From Lepraria neglecta (lineage: Eukaryota; Ascomycota; Lecanoromycetes; Lecanorales; Stereocaulaceae), in contig CM065653.1 in NCBI GenBank assembly GCA_033220425.1, positions 248,001 through 312,000 on the forward strand: DNA of 64,000 nt. Reading direction: 5' to 3'. The notes beneath the pieces were generated by a model. The model saw only the letters and a list, made by a program, of their open reading frames with translations. It did not search any database and was not told the origin of the DNA. Numbering within the stretch: position 1 is the first letter of the stretch; each line of letters starts with the position of its first letter. Both the position numbers and the translations under genes were made by a program. Below, piece after piece: positions 34,629 through 46,629 of the stretch.

Positions 34629-36673
34629 AGTTAACTACCATCCACCTTCTTCAACAGCTCAGGTTACAACCCTTGCTTTGTCGGGCCCTGCTGTCTTTCG
34701 TATCCAGATCGAAGCATTGCAGAACTCGCAGTCAAACACCTTGATCCGCTCGTGAGCCTTGTTCTTTAATTGCAGAAAGACGCTGAACGAGACGACCCTA
34801 TGAGAAAATAACATCTTGAAGCTACCGAAATGGTTGTGCCCCGTTCTTCTCCCTTCAATCCCGTGTCTGCGGTGCCAACTCATCTTGGATTAGTACTAGA
34901 GCTCGGTGAAATAATACAAGGCGGATACTAAGATTAAGCGATACACCGCCTTCCTTTCTGGCCCTTCAATTTTTACTCCAATAACTAAACCCGTATTCTT
35001 CACGCTATAGTTATCTTGGACTCTTCGCCTCGCTCTATTCATTTATAGGCCGCAAGAAGCAATCTATGAGAACGCCAAGCTATCAGATTATTAGTGCCTT
35101 GGCTTAGCTCCGTCTAAAATATATAACGGGGTCGCTAAAAGGGCGTCTTCGGAGCGCAGAAGGTTTTACTTCCTCAACGATTAGTTCTAATACAAGACCT
35201 ATCCCTACTATCTAGTCCTAATCTTATATTGTCACTAAACTCTTGAGGTCTAGCTCTAGCTGGGTCTGATATCAATACTTGAAAGCTATAAAGGTATGAT
35301 TTTCTATGTTAAAAAATTCTTTATACTACGGAATCGAATAGAATTATACTAAAGAAGAGCCTATTAACGACGCTAGTATAGTACGTACTATATCGCGCAA
35401 GATCTTGCAGGATCTTGCTGTCAAGACCCTCTATCTAAGTATTAAACTATATCCAATTTTCTAAAAGTAAGAAACTCTACCGCTACACGATAAAGTTCGT
35501 GGTTACTTTTGTCCCAATTTTTATATCACATCCAATATAATTTATTTAACTTGTTACCGGTTTATAAATTGGTAGGTAAAGGTGCATTCAATCTGCTTAT
35601 ATACTACTAGCTCAAGCAACAGCCAACAAATGCAAGAGGTTTTTTTATTCCTGCTGACGATTAGGTCTTTCCGATATCCTGGATAAAATTCAGATCAAGC
35701 CAGAGCAGTCAAGCTGGTTCTGTAATAGTCCTTGCTAACGATCTCCTCCTTCGCCGCGACTAAATCAGAGACATCCCAATTAACCCATGCAAAACGACCA
35801 GCAAGGAAGTATTTTAGATTGCGCACTTCAGCCATGACCATTGCTCTGAGGTTGAAGGTCCTGACTCTAACAGAATCATCCAAAGCTATGTTTGTCGCCG
35901 GCAAGATTCTCCCGATACGCTCGAGGTACAGGACAGAAGGGTTCGGTCCTTAGACCTCTCGATTATTCTATCTTCTCTGCTGTCCTTTTTCTGGCACAAA
36001 AGCTTTTTGTTCCGTATATTCTGAGCTCAATTGAAAGAATCATCAAGGATCCAGTGGTTCATGCAGACTATACGCGCACAAACTGGTGAACGGCTCACTG
36101 CGCAGCGAAATTATGCTATCACTTCTCAAAGGCCATGTCCGCGCACAACTTGGCCGAATCATACTAATCCGAGTCCCGAAAACATGAACGAGATAATTTA
36201 AGGGCTCTATGTGATAGTATATCAGCGACGTACTACTGCGGCAATTAGTGGTGAGATTCGGTTTATTTTAATACCCGAATAGAAAAGTAACAGGAGAGAT
36301 AGATTAATAATAATACTATTATTCTTGATACGCAGGGTTTAATCACAGATTACTCGATATTAACCTTCACTCTTTTGGGAATTCCCCCCTTTAAGAGTTT
36401 ATCTAGATTTATTTATTTAAAAGACTATCTCTATTTGTAACTGTCTTAAAGTAATTAAGCTGGCTAATATAGAAGATAAACTATTCAATTCCCTTATTGA
36501 AATTATTAATTAATGTACGGCTAAGAAGAGGGATACTATTCGGAGATCAAGTATGATATGTACCAGCTTCAAACAGACCAGCTCCTTTACCTAGTACTTA
36601 CTTCTTAGGTGCATGAGCCGATTACTTTCAAAGCTCTTCGCTTTGCAACTAGAGTCTCTTTGACTACTACTTA
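34629..36673. other. AT-rich decayed region
   Basis: The 34.9-35.65 and 36.2-36.55 kb parts are rich in TA dinucleotides and short A/T runs, as in RIP-mutated repeat DNA. A minus frame at 35695-35904 is not recognisable. No element family can be named from the sequence. Confidence 0.4.
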
Positions 36674-39600
36674 CTATCTTTCAGTTACCTGCGAAGGCGA
36701 ATCATAATCCTGTAGTTGCAAGACTACCAGCCGCGCGCCCAGCCAATAGATCTGATGCCTGACGATTAAGTAGTTCAACAATCTTGGTAGAATCATTGAA
36801 GCTGTCGTGTCGGACGAGCTTACGAGCAGAAACTTCGCCTCTTCGAACCTCAAAAGTAGTAAAGAGAAGGCGCAGGCAGCCCTACTCGAGCAGAATATCC
36901 TAAGCATCCCAAAGGTAGTTTAATTGATGCAAGGCATCCCGCAGCCTTAGCAAAACGGCTTCGTTCATAACCTTGAACTACTAGCAAGAGATCAAAGAGG
37001 TGTAGTACTAAGGACGACGCCTCTCAACATTCTGGGAGATGATACTCTGGCTATCAAGATCCGGCTGATTATTGGGAAAGTACGTCAGAGACGATTTCTC
37101 GAACGCACCACTTTTTCTCGGAGGAGAAGCAGATGGAATGATAAATCTGGTAATGTGTTGATTACACTTTCAATATCACACCTACTGTCACTCAAAAAGT
37201 CCAAGCCCTCGAGGGCCTAAGTTCCTGTGCAGATGTTCGGGCAATTAAGCATACAGGTAGACTTCAATTTATTTCGATGATGCAGTGGGCAGAATTTAGA
37301 GTGAGTATTCACAGATCGACTGGAGTGCGACCTGTTTTGAGTCTCGAGCAAAGCTATTGGGCTGGTCTGCTGTCAACTACGTAGGAAGAGTTTGATATTA
37401 TCTAGAGGACTGCAAATCCTGAAGAACAGCGATAACAAGGCGAAATCGTCTGTGCAGTCATCCAAAGCGCAGTCGGGCCCCTTTTCTACCAACACCGCCA
37501 AAAGAGGACTAGGAAGTCGCTGCACAGCCGTAATGGAGCAGTGATCTGAGTGCCCATTTCATGGCCATAGGTTGCCGAAAGATACGCCGACAAGATAGCC
37601 AATCTCAGCATCATGAACAGCATCAAATAATGTCGTACTTATGGGACTATCGGCGCGCTTCGCGGATTTACCAAAGCAAAAATTGTGCAACTCTGGTGGC
37701 TAACCGTACGGCGCAATTCTTGCCACTTCGACAAGTTTTGTTGATCTAGTACCTCTCCGGCAAAAGATTCCTCATCGCATTCATCGAATATGCCGGCTTA
37801 ACGCGCTTGCATTTTGTTGAACTTTATAAGGTACAGGTTACGTGAAAGCCATTCTCTGTCCAAGCAAGCACGGAATGATTGCGGTGGGGGATTTGTGTTG
37901 CACCAACAATGGCTCACCACATATCACCAGTATTTCGTCTACCTACAAGCTCGCCAGGTACTCGAGCCTACAGCTTACATGGAGAATCCCGGTCAGTACA
38001 AATCAATACAAAGCGAATATTGACAATGTGCCGAGCGTATAGAAATCCGTTGTAAACGGCATCTTCCTCGGCAAAGCCGAAAAGGCCGTGCGGGAATTAC
38101 AGATCTCCATTGCTTCCTTGACGTATGTGAAAGGTAGCCTACCTTCCTGCCAGGGAAAGGCTCACATTGCTCAATAACTCTTGGAAATCTACCTCAAGTC
38201 TTCGCAGCTCAATGATCACTAATTTGTGGGTAACTTAGGAGCTATAAATATCCCGCCTAGTGTTTGCCTAGCCCAGAATTCTACAAGCTACAGATCCCCA
38301 TAGGCGATACCTTAACCTGACAGAAAGTCACTCATTGGAGATTTCGATATTCTCAGGCAGGACTCAACGGACAACATTCTCACTATCATTTGCTATTTTG
38401 GCCATGCTTACTCAAACTCTCGCTTCTAGAAATGCAGCGAGCCTCCAACCATTACAAAACTCGATTGTCTTACACTTCCTCTTGCCTTTGCACTTGCCAA
38501 GGAGGCAGCCACCACCTTCGAGCAGTACGGAGACTTCGTGAGATTGTGGTATATAAGGAATAACCTAATTCCATATACCTGTGATCTCCAAATCAGTCCG
38601 CGAGGGTTCGGACGTCTGCACGAAGATTGCAGCTGGCCATTAATGCCATTTAGGGCATGACGCGCCCTAGGTCCACCACCATGTCGAGAAACAGCGTCTA
38701 ATCGAAGCCAAGATCAATCGGAAGTGGAGCACAAAATTATAATTGCCCGCGCTGGCAATGAATAGCTACAGTGCTATCAAAATGGAGAAGAAGAAGAGAT
38801 TGACGCTCGTAAAGGTACGGAAAGTGCGGGAAAAAATACCAGCCCCGTAAAGCCTACGGCTGGAGCGCACGATTATACAGACAAGTTAAGAAGAATGTTT
38901 TAAGCGACGCGCGAACAAAGACGAGATCTTGAAACTTGCTGTAGAGGCTTGCAAGTTAAAGGTTCTAGCGGGATGCGTCAATTCAACTTTTTCATCACCG
39001 CAAGAGCAACCCTCCGCGGTGTCGTCTCCTAGATCACCGAGATATCGAAGAGAAAAAGCGCTACGATTGAAAAAGATAGCACAAGAGACAGGAGTTATGA
39101 TAGGTGGCTGAGGATAGAAAGGTGCCGCCCTAGGTTTGTCATAGCCCCAAGGCTTCCTACTACGACGGCTTTTAGAAAACCGTCAACACAATGGGTGGTC
39201 AGGAGATTTGGGTTGGACTCTGTGGCGAGGACAGCGTCCAGGGATTGTGTGGAGAGTGAATGTACTCCCTGAGCCCGCCGATGAGACAATATTTGGGCTT
39301 CCAAGAGAACAGAGTTGCTACAGATTGGTCCGCGATCATATTAGGGAGCTCAATTGCAGCAGCTACTACTGCTGATTTCCTCGTCCTGCGTTACCGAGAG
39401 GCTTACTCTTCTCTTCTCGCCATGGGTTCTAGTAGCGCACCAACGGACTTTCACAGGGCGAGCTCGACACGTCCGCCTATCAGCATCAAAACTCCTTTTG
39501 AAGAGATTCTGCGGCTTGAATACCATCAACCATAGTCAAAAAATGCCACAGACTGGTCAGATAGGAGGTTTCACGGCAGTCCAGGGAGGCAAGGATCCTC

Positions 39601-40729
39601 TCAAGAGGCTCTAAGCCAGGATTCGAAGCGCTTGACCGGAAAATAACCCAATGAGAACGCCCATGGTCCACAGATTTGTATAGCGAGAACATTCAGCTGT
39701 GCTGGTAAACGCGTCTACAAGGACGTCGCCGAAGCTGGGGAAGTGGCTTGGTAGAAGGCATTCCAAGCCTAAGCTGAGAGCATGACTGATATTCCCGAGA
39801 GTCGATTCGCACGAATGAACAACGATATCTACTCGGCGTCTTTTCAGACGAATCCCCAACGTCCAACCAAGCATTGTGCTTTAACTACCACCGTGGCCTC
39901 ATTGCCTATCCTTCTCATCCCGTGTGTCCCTCCATCGAGCCACCGTATCCCAATCTTCTGAGAACAAGCGAAAGTCGACATGTCGGGCCGCATGAGTGGC
40001 TGTAGCCCTAGAGGCCGACCATCAAGAGGTGATGAGACGCCCCGATCTTGGCTCAGACAATGGCTTTGTGGTGTTAGTTCACAAGAAAATTGTGAAAGCA
40101 GCAGTGGGGGGAAAGAAAAACACCATAAAGATGGGGCTAGCTCTCACGGGCGTAGATGAGTACAGTTGGTGGTTGTCCCAGCTTCACAAATCTTATAGTG
40201 TTGCTAAGTACAACAAATGGGAACGAGACGCTAATCTCAGGGTGCTCACGAGTATAATACAAGCTCAAACTCAACAAGCCCGAATTCCTGGCCGAACGTG
40301 GCATTGAGATACCCGAGCAGGTAGAATTACAGAACAAAATCGCTTGCAGCAGTCCAGTTCTCCATCCTCAGCGACAAGAAGATTACGCTGGAGACTGACA
40401 CAATGAAATTCGGATACTCTGCGGACGAACCGGGTATTGCAATCACTATAGAGGGTTACCCCGCTCGGAAAGACACCAGTCATGCTTTGTAATTGCCTAA
40501 GCACCGTCCAGTCGATGATCAAGTGCTTGATTAACGCCGATATGCTGCTCCCAACACTCCCGCGGGAGCAAATGTTGATGGTCCGGAAGAGATCTGTGGC
40601 AGGACGGAATGAAAGCAGGCACCTTCTTCAATAGAACAATCTTCGGACCCGTCTGGAAGGCTATGTGTCCATCTCGTACTCCAATTTAGGTACGGAGGTT
40701 TTGTGTAGAGTTCCTCAAGATTTATAAAG
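36674..40729. other. Decayed region without identifiable genes
   Basis: Frames of 60-103 codons occur on both strands but none carries domain-like sequence that I recognise. Plus-strand segments such as SSNLKSSKEKAQAALLEQNI (near 36.83-36.9 kb) and AIKMEKKKRLTLVKVRKVRE (near 38.8 kb) look protein-like but are quickly interrupted. The region probably contains several old gene or repeat relics. Confidence 0.35.
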
Positions 40730-41381
40730 CATCTCGAATTGTGACCATAGGTGAAAAACTACCCCTTGAGTCGCAGTGACTTGTACAATGACGGTGTAAT
40801 TGGCCTGGATGAGTTCAATCAAGTCAAACGCAATACAATAAAAACATGTGACACTCACCTCAGGAACCCATCCCCCAATCAGCAGAGTTGTAGAAGTGAT
40901 AACAGCCTGGCCCTTCCTTGGCGCAGACTGGAGGGTGTCATTCTGCACTATGTCCACCCAACTCGTGAAATCATCTTCGCCACGCATCTTGCCGGTCCGG
41001 CCATCGATTAAATGAGTGGTAATGTTGAATGACAAATGTGCTTTGTCGATGTCTTTTTTTAAGCTACCCCGGAGTTTTACGCCGCAGTATGACTCGCTGT
41101 ATCACCAACTAGCGATCATCTTTGAGTTTGAGACTAATAATTACTTGCATTACACAGGGATTGAGGTACATGTCCAGAGAATCTATAGCGAAGATGTTAT
41201 TGGCCGGATCGCCGAGGTAGCGGACAGGCGAGTTGCCTGGAACCGCACTACCATTGTGGGCTTCATCGTTGGCACCGATGGCTATCTGATAGCGGACCAC
41301 GGGATTTGACACTGTACAATATGTGAACAGTACGGAGGACAGGATCATACGCCAATAGTGGAGTAGGAATGGTAGCTTCAT
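40730..41381 (-). CDS. ML-domain (PG/PI-transfer/NPC2-like) protein, possibly degraded
   Basis: Exon 1 from ATG 41381 has a hydrophobic leader (MKLPFLLHYWRMILSSVLFT) and the family block GSAVPGNSPVRYLGDPANNI then FAIDSLDMYLNPC, which corresponds to the G-x-x-V-P-G-x-N-P..Y-C-x-D-P..I-D-S-V-D-L..N-P pattern of fungal phosphatidylglycerol/phosphatidylinositol transfer proteins. Exon 2 (about 41070-40859) holds SFNITTHLIDGRTGKMR and VITSTTLLIGGWVPE. A 54-nt intron (40858-40805) joins in phase to ANYTVIVQVTATQGVV. The intron between exons 1 and 2 is not resolved. The usual Cys after the conserved Tyr is Leu here, and the C-terminal Cys block is absent, so it may be non-functional or divergent. 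Family role: lipid binding in the secretory or vacuolar system. Confidence 0.6.
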
Positions 41382-42557
41382 CGCCGCTATGCATTACTGT
41401 ATTTGGATGTGATATCAATCCTCACATAGGAATTTTGAGAAGGAAAACTGGCGGTAGGAACCCAAAGAACGGACGCTAGATGTTGAGAAATAGTGAAGGT
41501 GGAGAAGTGGCAAAGTCCTATGACCTTGATCAGCCTTGGGTACCGTAATATTACGTGAGTTGACAGCGCTTTTGAAACGAGGCCAGGCTCGGGCCGGCCA
41601 TCCTCCTAAATATATTTCATTAGAAGTTCCACCATTCTTATCGACCTTACAACTTACCTGCAGTCAACCAAATTGTACATTTGGATTAGAAGGACCACAT
41701 GTTATGATAGTGTCTGCTGATAGCTGTTCATAACATCAAGGAATCTCAATCCATGTGCAGGATGATCCAACAATGTTTCAGTTCAACAATTTGACCCCCA
41801 ATTGTAATGCTTTGCACCACGGCCCCTACCACTCTCACTGCTGTCCCACACATCTGCTTACAAAGTCTTGTGTGTTAGCCTCTTCAACCACATTGCCCGG
41901 TTTCAAGGGCCAACTATTCATAATATCGACCCCAAGACTGGAGCTGAGGTGATCACTGCGCCCAATTTCGGCGTGTCCTCACACCGTGATTCTCCCCTTA
42001 CCACGAGGCTGTATATCCGTAGATTTGGGTTCGCCAGCTTATTGATAAGATGTCCAACATTGAGGGACATTCATCCCATCAGCTAACTACCAAGGCTATC
42101 ATTTGGCACCCAATCGATGATCGTTTCGTGTATTTATGAACACATATTTTCGGGGACGATCTTGCTGACATCCGTAGTACCCTGACGAGAACAAGGCAGC
42201 CTTTCATGTGCCCAGTTAATCATTTGTTTAGCCATGTCTCAGCCTGTCTTTGTAAAGACAACATTGGTCTAATTGAGTGCACTCGCATAGGTTCAGTCTC
42301 TTTGCTTCGCCGCAGGCTGATCCTTCAGCTTGTTGGTCATGCTTTGCGAGAGAGATTCCTGAGCTTCTCTCACAATGCATTTTTTCGTTGATGTTGTCAT
42401 GTGGTAAGACTTCCTGCCATTCGAGTAAGTGATGATATTATAAGTATGCGTTTGCTTTCCTTTCTGGACATCGCATTGAACTCACGGTGCCTTACTTGAA
42501 TTACAACGGTTTTAGCTGGGACCTTCGTGTAAATCAGCGCCTACCTTGCCAAGAAAT
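41382..42557. other. Gap upstream of the SGNH hydrolase gene
   Basis: No gene was recognised. Small frames at 41536-42391 are not protein-like by eye. The last few hundred bases should hold the promoter of the plus-strand gene. Confidence 0.4.
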
Positions 42558-43908
42558 ATGCTCCTCCACGCGCTCTTTCTCACCGCCTCCCTCGTCCATC
42601 TATCTCAAGCCTATCCTCGTGATCTCTCCTTCCGTGATCTCCTACGCCGCGACGGCGGAGCCATCACTGAATGGACCGCAATGGGCAACTCTTATGCATC
42701 CGGTGTCGGAGCTGGGCCCCAGCCAGCGGACGACACCAACCGCTGCTTCCGCTTCCCACAAGCCTATCCACCAGTAATGCAGTCAGGGCCCGGCTCCATT
42801 CAGCCAAACCCCCTGGCGTGGAATAACGTGGCATGTAGTGGAAACACCTTTCAGCAAATCCTCGATAAAGAATTCCTCGACGAACCAGTGGACGATGGAA
42901 ACTACGGCACGCGTCCAGTATGGGGAACTCCGCCTGAATTTGCGACCATCACCATGGGAGGCAATGACGTCGGTATCCTCAACCTCGTTGCCACCTGCAT
43001 CTTGTCGTTCAAACTATGGGGTCTAGACTGTGATCAAGTGATTGATTACGGCAACGGCGTTGTCGCAGCGCCGGATTTCAAGGCTAACATCACAGCCAGC
43101 CGCCGTCAGCAAGGGCCGCGCCACACCAGTAGGGCCAAATTTCAAGTTCTTTGTCACTGGCTACGCGCAATTTTTCAATCAAGTAACGACACAATGCAAC
43201 GACGTGACCTTCAAACCTACCTGGAACCCACTTGCTGCGCAATACCTGACCATAGAGCGACGCACGGCAATGAACGGCCTGGCATTAAACCTCAACAACG
43301 CTCTCAAAGAAGCTGTCTCTGAATTTAACGACCCAGGCGTGGTCTATATCGACTACGACGCCCAATTCGAAGGCCATCGTTTCTGCGATCGCGAGGAACC
43401 TCATCCCAATGACGACCAGACTTGGTTTTTCAACTGGTACACGACTGACGACCCCACTGCGCAGGCGCTGTTTGCCAAGATCCCAGCATACACGGCCAGT
43501 CTTACCAATAGCACACCCTCAACTGGCTTCTTCCAGACAGACGCAGACTATATCAATGCCCTAGGCGATGCAGCTGGCGACGATCCGACCGCACTAAGCA
43601 CTATGTCTGACAGTGTGAGGATCTTCCATCCGAAATCATTTGGGCACCAGGAAATTGCGAATGTGGTGATTCAAGCTATTCAGGCGGCGGGGATTCCAGA
43701 CCCGCAGCCTGTTTCTGCGACTGTTACTACTCTCAACCCAGCCCCTACAACTTCTGTGGCTCCACCTGTATCTACAACTGCGGCTGCGGGGCCGTCGCCT
43801 CAGCAGCAGTGCCATATTGAATGTACTCCTGGATTGAGTCCGACGAGTCCGAATTACGGGTTTTGTATTGAGGAATGTGGGTGTTTTGAAGGCGCTGCGG
43901 GATGTTAG
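42558..43908 (+). pseudogene. Secreted SGNH/GDSL-type hydrolase with one apparent frame break
   Basis: The start at ATG 42558 gives a signal peptide (MLLHALFLTASLVHLSQAYP). Block I is AMGNSYASGVGAGP with the nucleophile Ser, block III is ITMGGNDVGI, and the catalytic His block near the end is RIFHPKSFGHQEIANVVIQA. The first frame is clear up to DFKANITAS (about 43095) and the second from AVSKGRATPVGPNFKFFVTG onward, so one base appears gained or lost near 43090-43105. A 70-nt intron (43030-43099) would restore the frame but would remove family-typical sequence, so a true frame break or an assembly error is more likely. The C-terminus has a Thr/Pro/Ser-rich linker and a Cys-rich tail (CHIECTPGLSPTSPNYGFCI). 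Expected role: extracellular ester or lipid hydrolysis. Confidence 0.82.
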
Positions 43909-44701
43909 AAATCTAGCTTTGATGCGAGATAGTAAGAGGAGAATGTGTTATAGACAGTCATTACCGATGTGAACTCCAAACACAGGAAGGTTTTCTGTGC
44001 GGAAGGAGCGCTAGCTAATTTAAGCTAGAGCAGATGTAGAGATAGCCTTATCAGCTGGCCCTTATCTCTCCCATACACAACCAACGCATGACTCTCGGGC
44101 GTCCCACGGATTTGAGAGTCATGCACCGCATTTGGTAGAGGGCCTATCATACACTTGCATAACCGACCTCTTACCAATCGATACCATGCCTAGCACGAGA
44201 TCTAAGGCAGATCCGGGGTCCCGCTTTCCCTCTTAGGCCACCATAAGCGGATGACCACTACGGATGACCTAAGACGTCGTGCCTTCCTTTTATCCTGTGC
44301 CACCTTCTTCTTCATCTTCCTATACTTAAGCATGCATTGAGCGAGGCGTTGGGCTCTCAGCATTTAGGACGGACATCTCTTTCGTCGTACTCTTCTTTGT
44401 TCTCGTATCACGCATAGTTTCAAGCTAACAGACTCCTGTCGGCGGCTTCTTTGCATACTGACCTTTTGAGACATTCGTACTTGTCTACAGGTTATACTAC
44501 TGACACGGACATTATTTCTAACTCAGTTTACGATCCACTTCTAGAGGATCCACTCGCTACCGTTGGCTCAGCCTCAACCAACCTGTTCAGCTCACTCCTC
44601 CCACGTCATCCTTCAGCCAAGTCTCCTCAATAACCCCTCCTTCAGCCACAGCGCAATTGCATGGCTAGTCAGGCTTGCTCTCACCATAAGAGACAGCCTA
44701 A
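43909..44701. other. Intergenic, promoter of the PQ-loop gene
   Basis: No gene is seen. A direct pair GACTCTCGGGCG / GAGAGTCATGC near 44090-44125 forms a weak inverted motif (TGACTCTC / GAGAGTCA). CT-rich leader sequence precedes the next ATG. Confidence 0.4.
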
Positions 44702-46036
44702 ATGACTACGACACCATCCCTGCGAGCCTTCCTCGCGGCCTCTGCACACCTGCCCGAACATTGCACGCCCACAAGCCCGTATCTCGTCAAGTTCTCCTCT
44801 GCCTTCCACGTCTGTGTCCCCACCTCTCTCGCCTTCCTATCCACATCACTTGGCATATTCAGCATCGTGTCATGGCTTTTCGCGCAGCTACCTCAGATCT
44901 ACAAGAATTACCAAATACAATCGGCATCAGGCCTTTCTATATACTTCTTGGCTGAATGGCTCGTAGGGGACTTGACGAATCTATTGGGGGCGTTGTTGAC
45001 GAAACAGGCATCGTGGCAGGCGGTGATTGCAGGATACTATTGCACTGTGGACATCGCTCTGGTTGGTCAATATATATGGTATACACATTTGAAGCCACTG
45101 AGGAATGCGAGGCTGTCGGGGCACAAATCAGATATCGACGGAGACGGTGAAGGGCCGGGGGATGTTCTAGAGGGAATCTCGCCCCCTGACGGAAGTAGCT
45201 CATCCGAGAGTATCCATACAATGAACGGAAAGGATGACAAGAAGGCATCCCACATACCGACCAAGTCTCGAGACACACAACGTCCTCCACATGAAGCCAG
45301 CTCTTCATTCTCCTTCAACGAAAAAGGCCGCCCAACATCTTCACACCGGACCATCAAGCGCCTACCAAATTCCCCTGTGGCTACTCCATCGCCCAAAGCC
45401 CTACTTCTGGTTTCAATGCTTTGTGTCGTACTGACTAATGCTTCGCCTTTACTTCTACAAGACGCAGCCTCGACTGAGCCTATCCCAACTTCAGAATCTG
45501 TAGGCCGGATCTTTTCATGGTGCTCCACCCTCCTCTATCTGGGTTCCCGCCTCCCGCAAATCTACAAGAATGCAGTCCGCCGCTCGACGTCTGGCCTCTC
45601 ACCCACACTCTTCATTGCAGCTTTCTTCGGCAATCTCTTCTACAGCATTTCTCTCCTCACCAACCCTCTTGCGTGGGGTTCATACCCACCACACGGCCTG
45701 CATGGCTGGGCGGACGCTGACGGGAGTGATCGAAAAACATGGATTGCTCTCGCAGCGCCTTTTTTCCTGGGCGCTGCCGGCGTTCTCGCCATGGACGCCA
45801 TTGTGGGTGTGCAATTCCTTGTCTTCGGGGATGGTGAGAAGATCGTTCAAGTAGAGGATCGTGAGGGCAGAAGTCGATGGCGGCGGGTGAGGGGGTGGAT
45901 GAGAGGATGGGTTCCTAGTCCAAGCCCTGAGAGGAGAATGGAAGAGGTGGAGGATGATCGGAGACCACTGATGGAGAGAAGGCAAAGTAGGGGCAGTGGG
46001 TATGGTGCTGCACAGAGTGGCATGGTGGCACGATAA
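44702..46036 (+). CDS. PQ-loop repeat membrane transporter (Ypq/Rtc2-like)
   Basis: This is a single-exon gene of 444 residues. The first PQ motif is in SWLFAQLPQIYKNYQIQSAS and the second in LGSRLPQIYKNAVRRSTSGL, each following a hydrophobic helix, as in the seven-helix PQ-loop family (yeast Ypq1-3 vacuolar cationic amino-acid exporters, and cystinosin-like proteins). Further helices include YFLAEWLVGDLTNLLGALLT and ALLLVSMLCVVLTNASPLLL. A long hydrophilic loop (residues about 145-235), rich in Ser, Asp and Gly, separates the two halves, which is usual in filamentous ascomycete members. The C-terminal tail is Arg-rich. Vacuolar location and basic amino-acid export are inferred from the family. 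The gene looks intact. Confidence 0.93.
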   Translation: MTTTPSLRAFLAASAHLPEHCTPTSPYLVKFSSAFHVCVPTSLAFLSTSLGIFSIVSWLFAQLPQIYKNYQIQSASGLSIYFLAEWLVGDLTNLLGALLTKQASWQAVIAGYYCTVDIALVGQYIWYTHLKPLRNARLSGHKSDIDGDGEGPGDVLEGISPPDGSSSSESIHTMNGKDDKKASHIPTKSRDTQRPPHEASSSFSFNEKGRPTSSHRTIKRLPNSPVATPSPKALLLVSMLCVVLTNASPLLLQDAASTEPIPTSESVGRIFSWCSTLLYLGSRLPQIYKNAVRRSTSGLSPTLFIAAFFGNLFYSISLLTNPLAWGSYPPHGLHGWADADGSDRKTWIALAAPFFLGAAGVLAMDAIVGVQFLVFGDGEKIVQVEDREGRSRWRRVRGWMRGWVPSPSPERRMEEVEDDRRPLMERRQSRGSGYGAAQSGMVAR

Positions 46037-46629
46037 TAGTGTTACGCGAATGATCCATGATAGACGACTGGTATTGGGAAGGGCATTATAGGGCGCATGA
46101 TACATTGTATGGATGAAGGGGCTTTGGAATCTCTCATTATACTATGGAAGATATAGAGTGTTTGGTAAACTTTGCCATGCTTCCCAAAAAAAAAAACTTC
46201 CCCTATTCACAACCAAGCTTCTTCCTTTCCTATGCAAAATTGGGTTTCTCTGTTAACAAGCAACCTTCCTTTCTTCGCATGCCGAACCAGATACTCAGGA
46301 CCATAAATTCTCATCTGAAGCTACCTGCGCTCAACTCTACAAAACCTGATCCTCTTACTCGAACATATCACTCTCCGAACCAATTCGGCCCATAGGCAAC
46401 GCCGTCAATCACTCACTACCATTTCATCTCCAAAGAGCATCTTGTGTCTGTTTTAACGGAATCGGTTCTCAATCAGCTTTTTCTATCACTCATTATCACC
46501 TCACCCACCAGACAGTGATTACTATCACCAACATATCACCAGCAGCCTACTTCCTTTACTCGAATCATGAGCCTATAAGTTTATCGAGGCCTCAGATTAT
46601 TATCAGTCGCAGCTCATTTACTGCCTATC
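46037..46629. other. Gap, nothing recognised
   Basis: The sequence is pyrimidine-rich, with an A-tract near 46187. It may contain the terminator of the PQ-loop gene and the old promoter of the caspase-like relic. Confidence 0.4.

Noticed and set aside
45067-45528. 153-codon minus frame in the PQ-loop gene
   Set aside because: It is antisense to the clear PQ-loop protein and has no features of its own.
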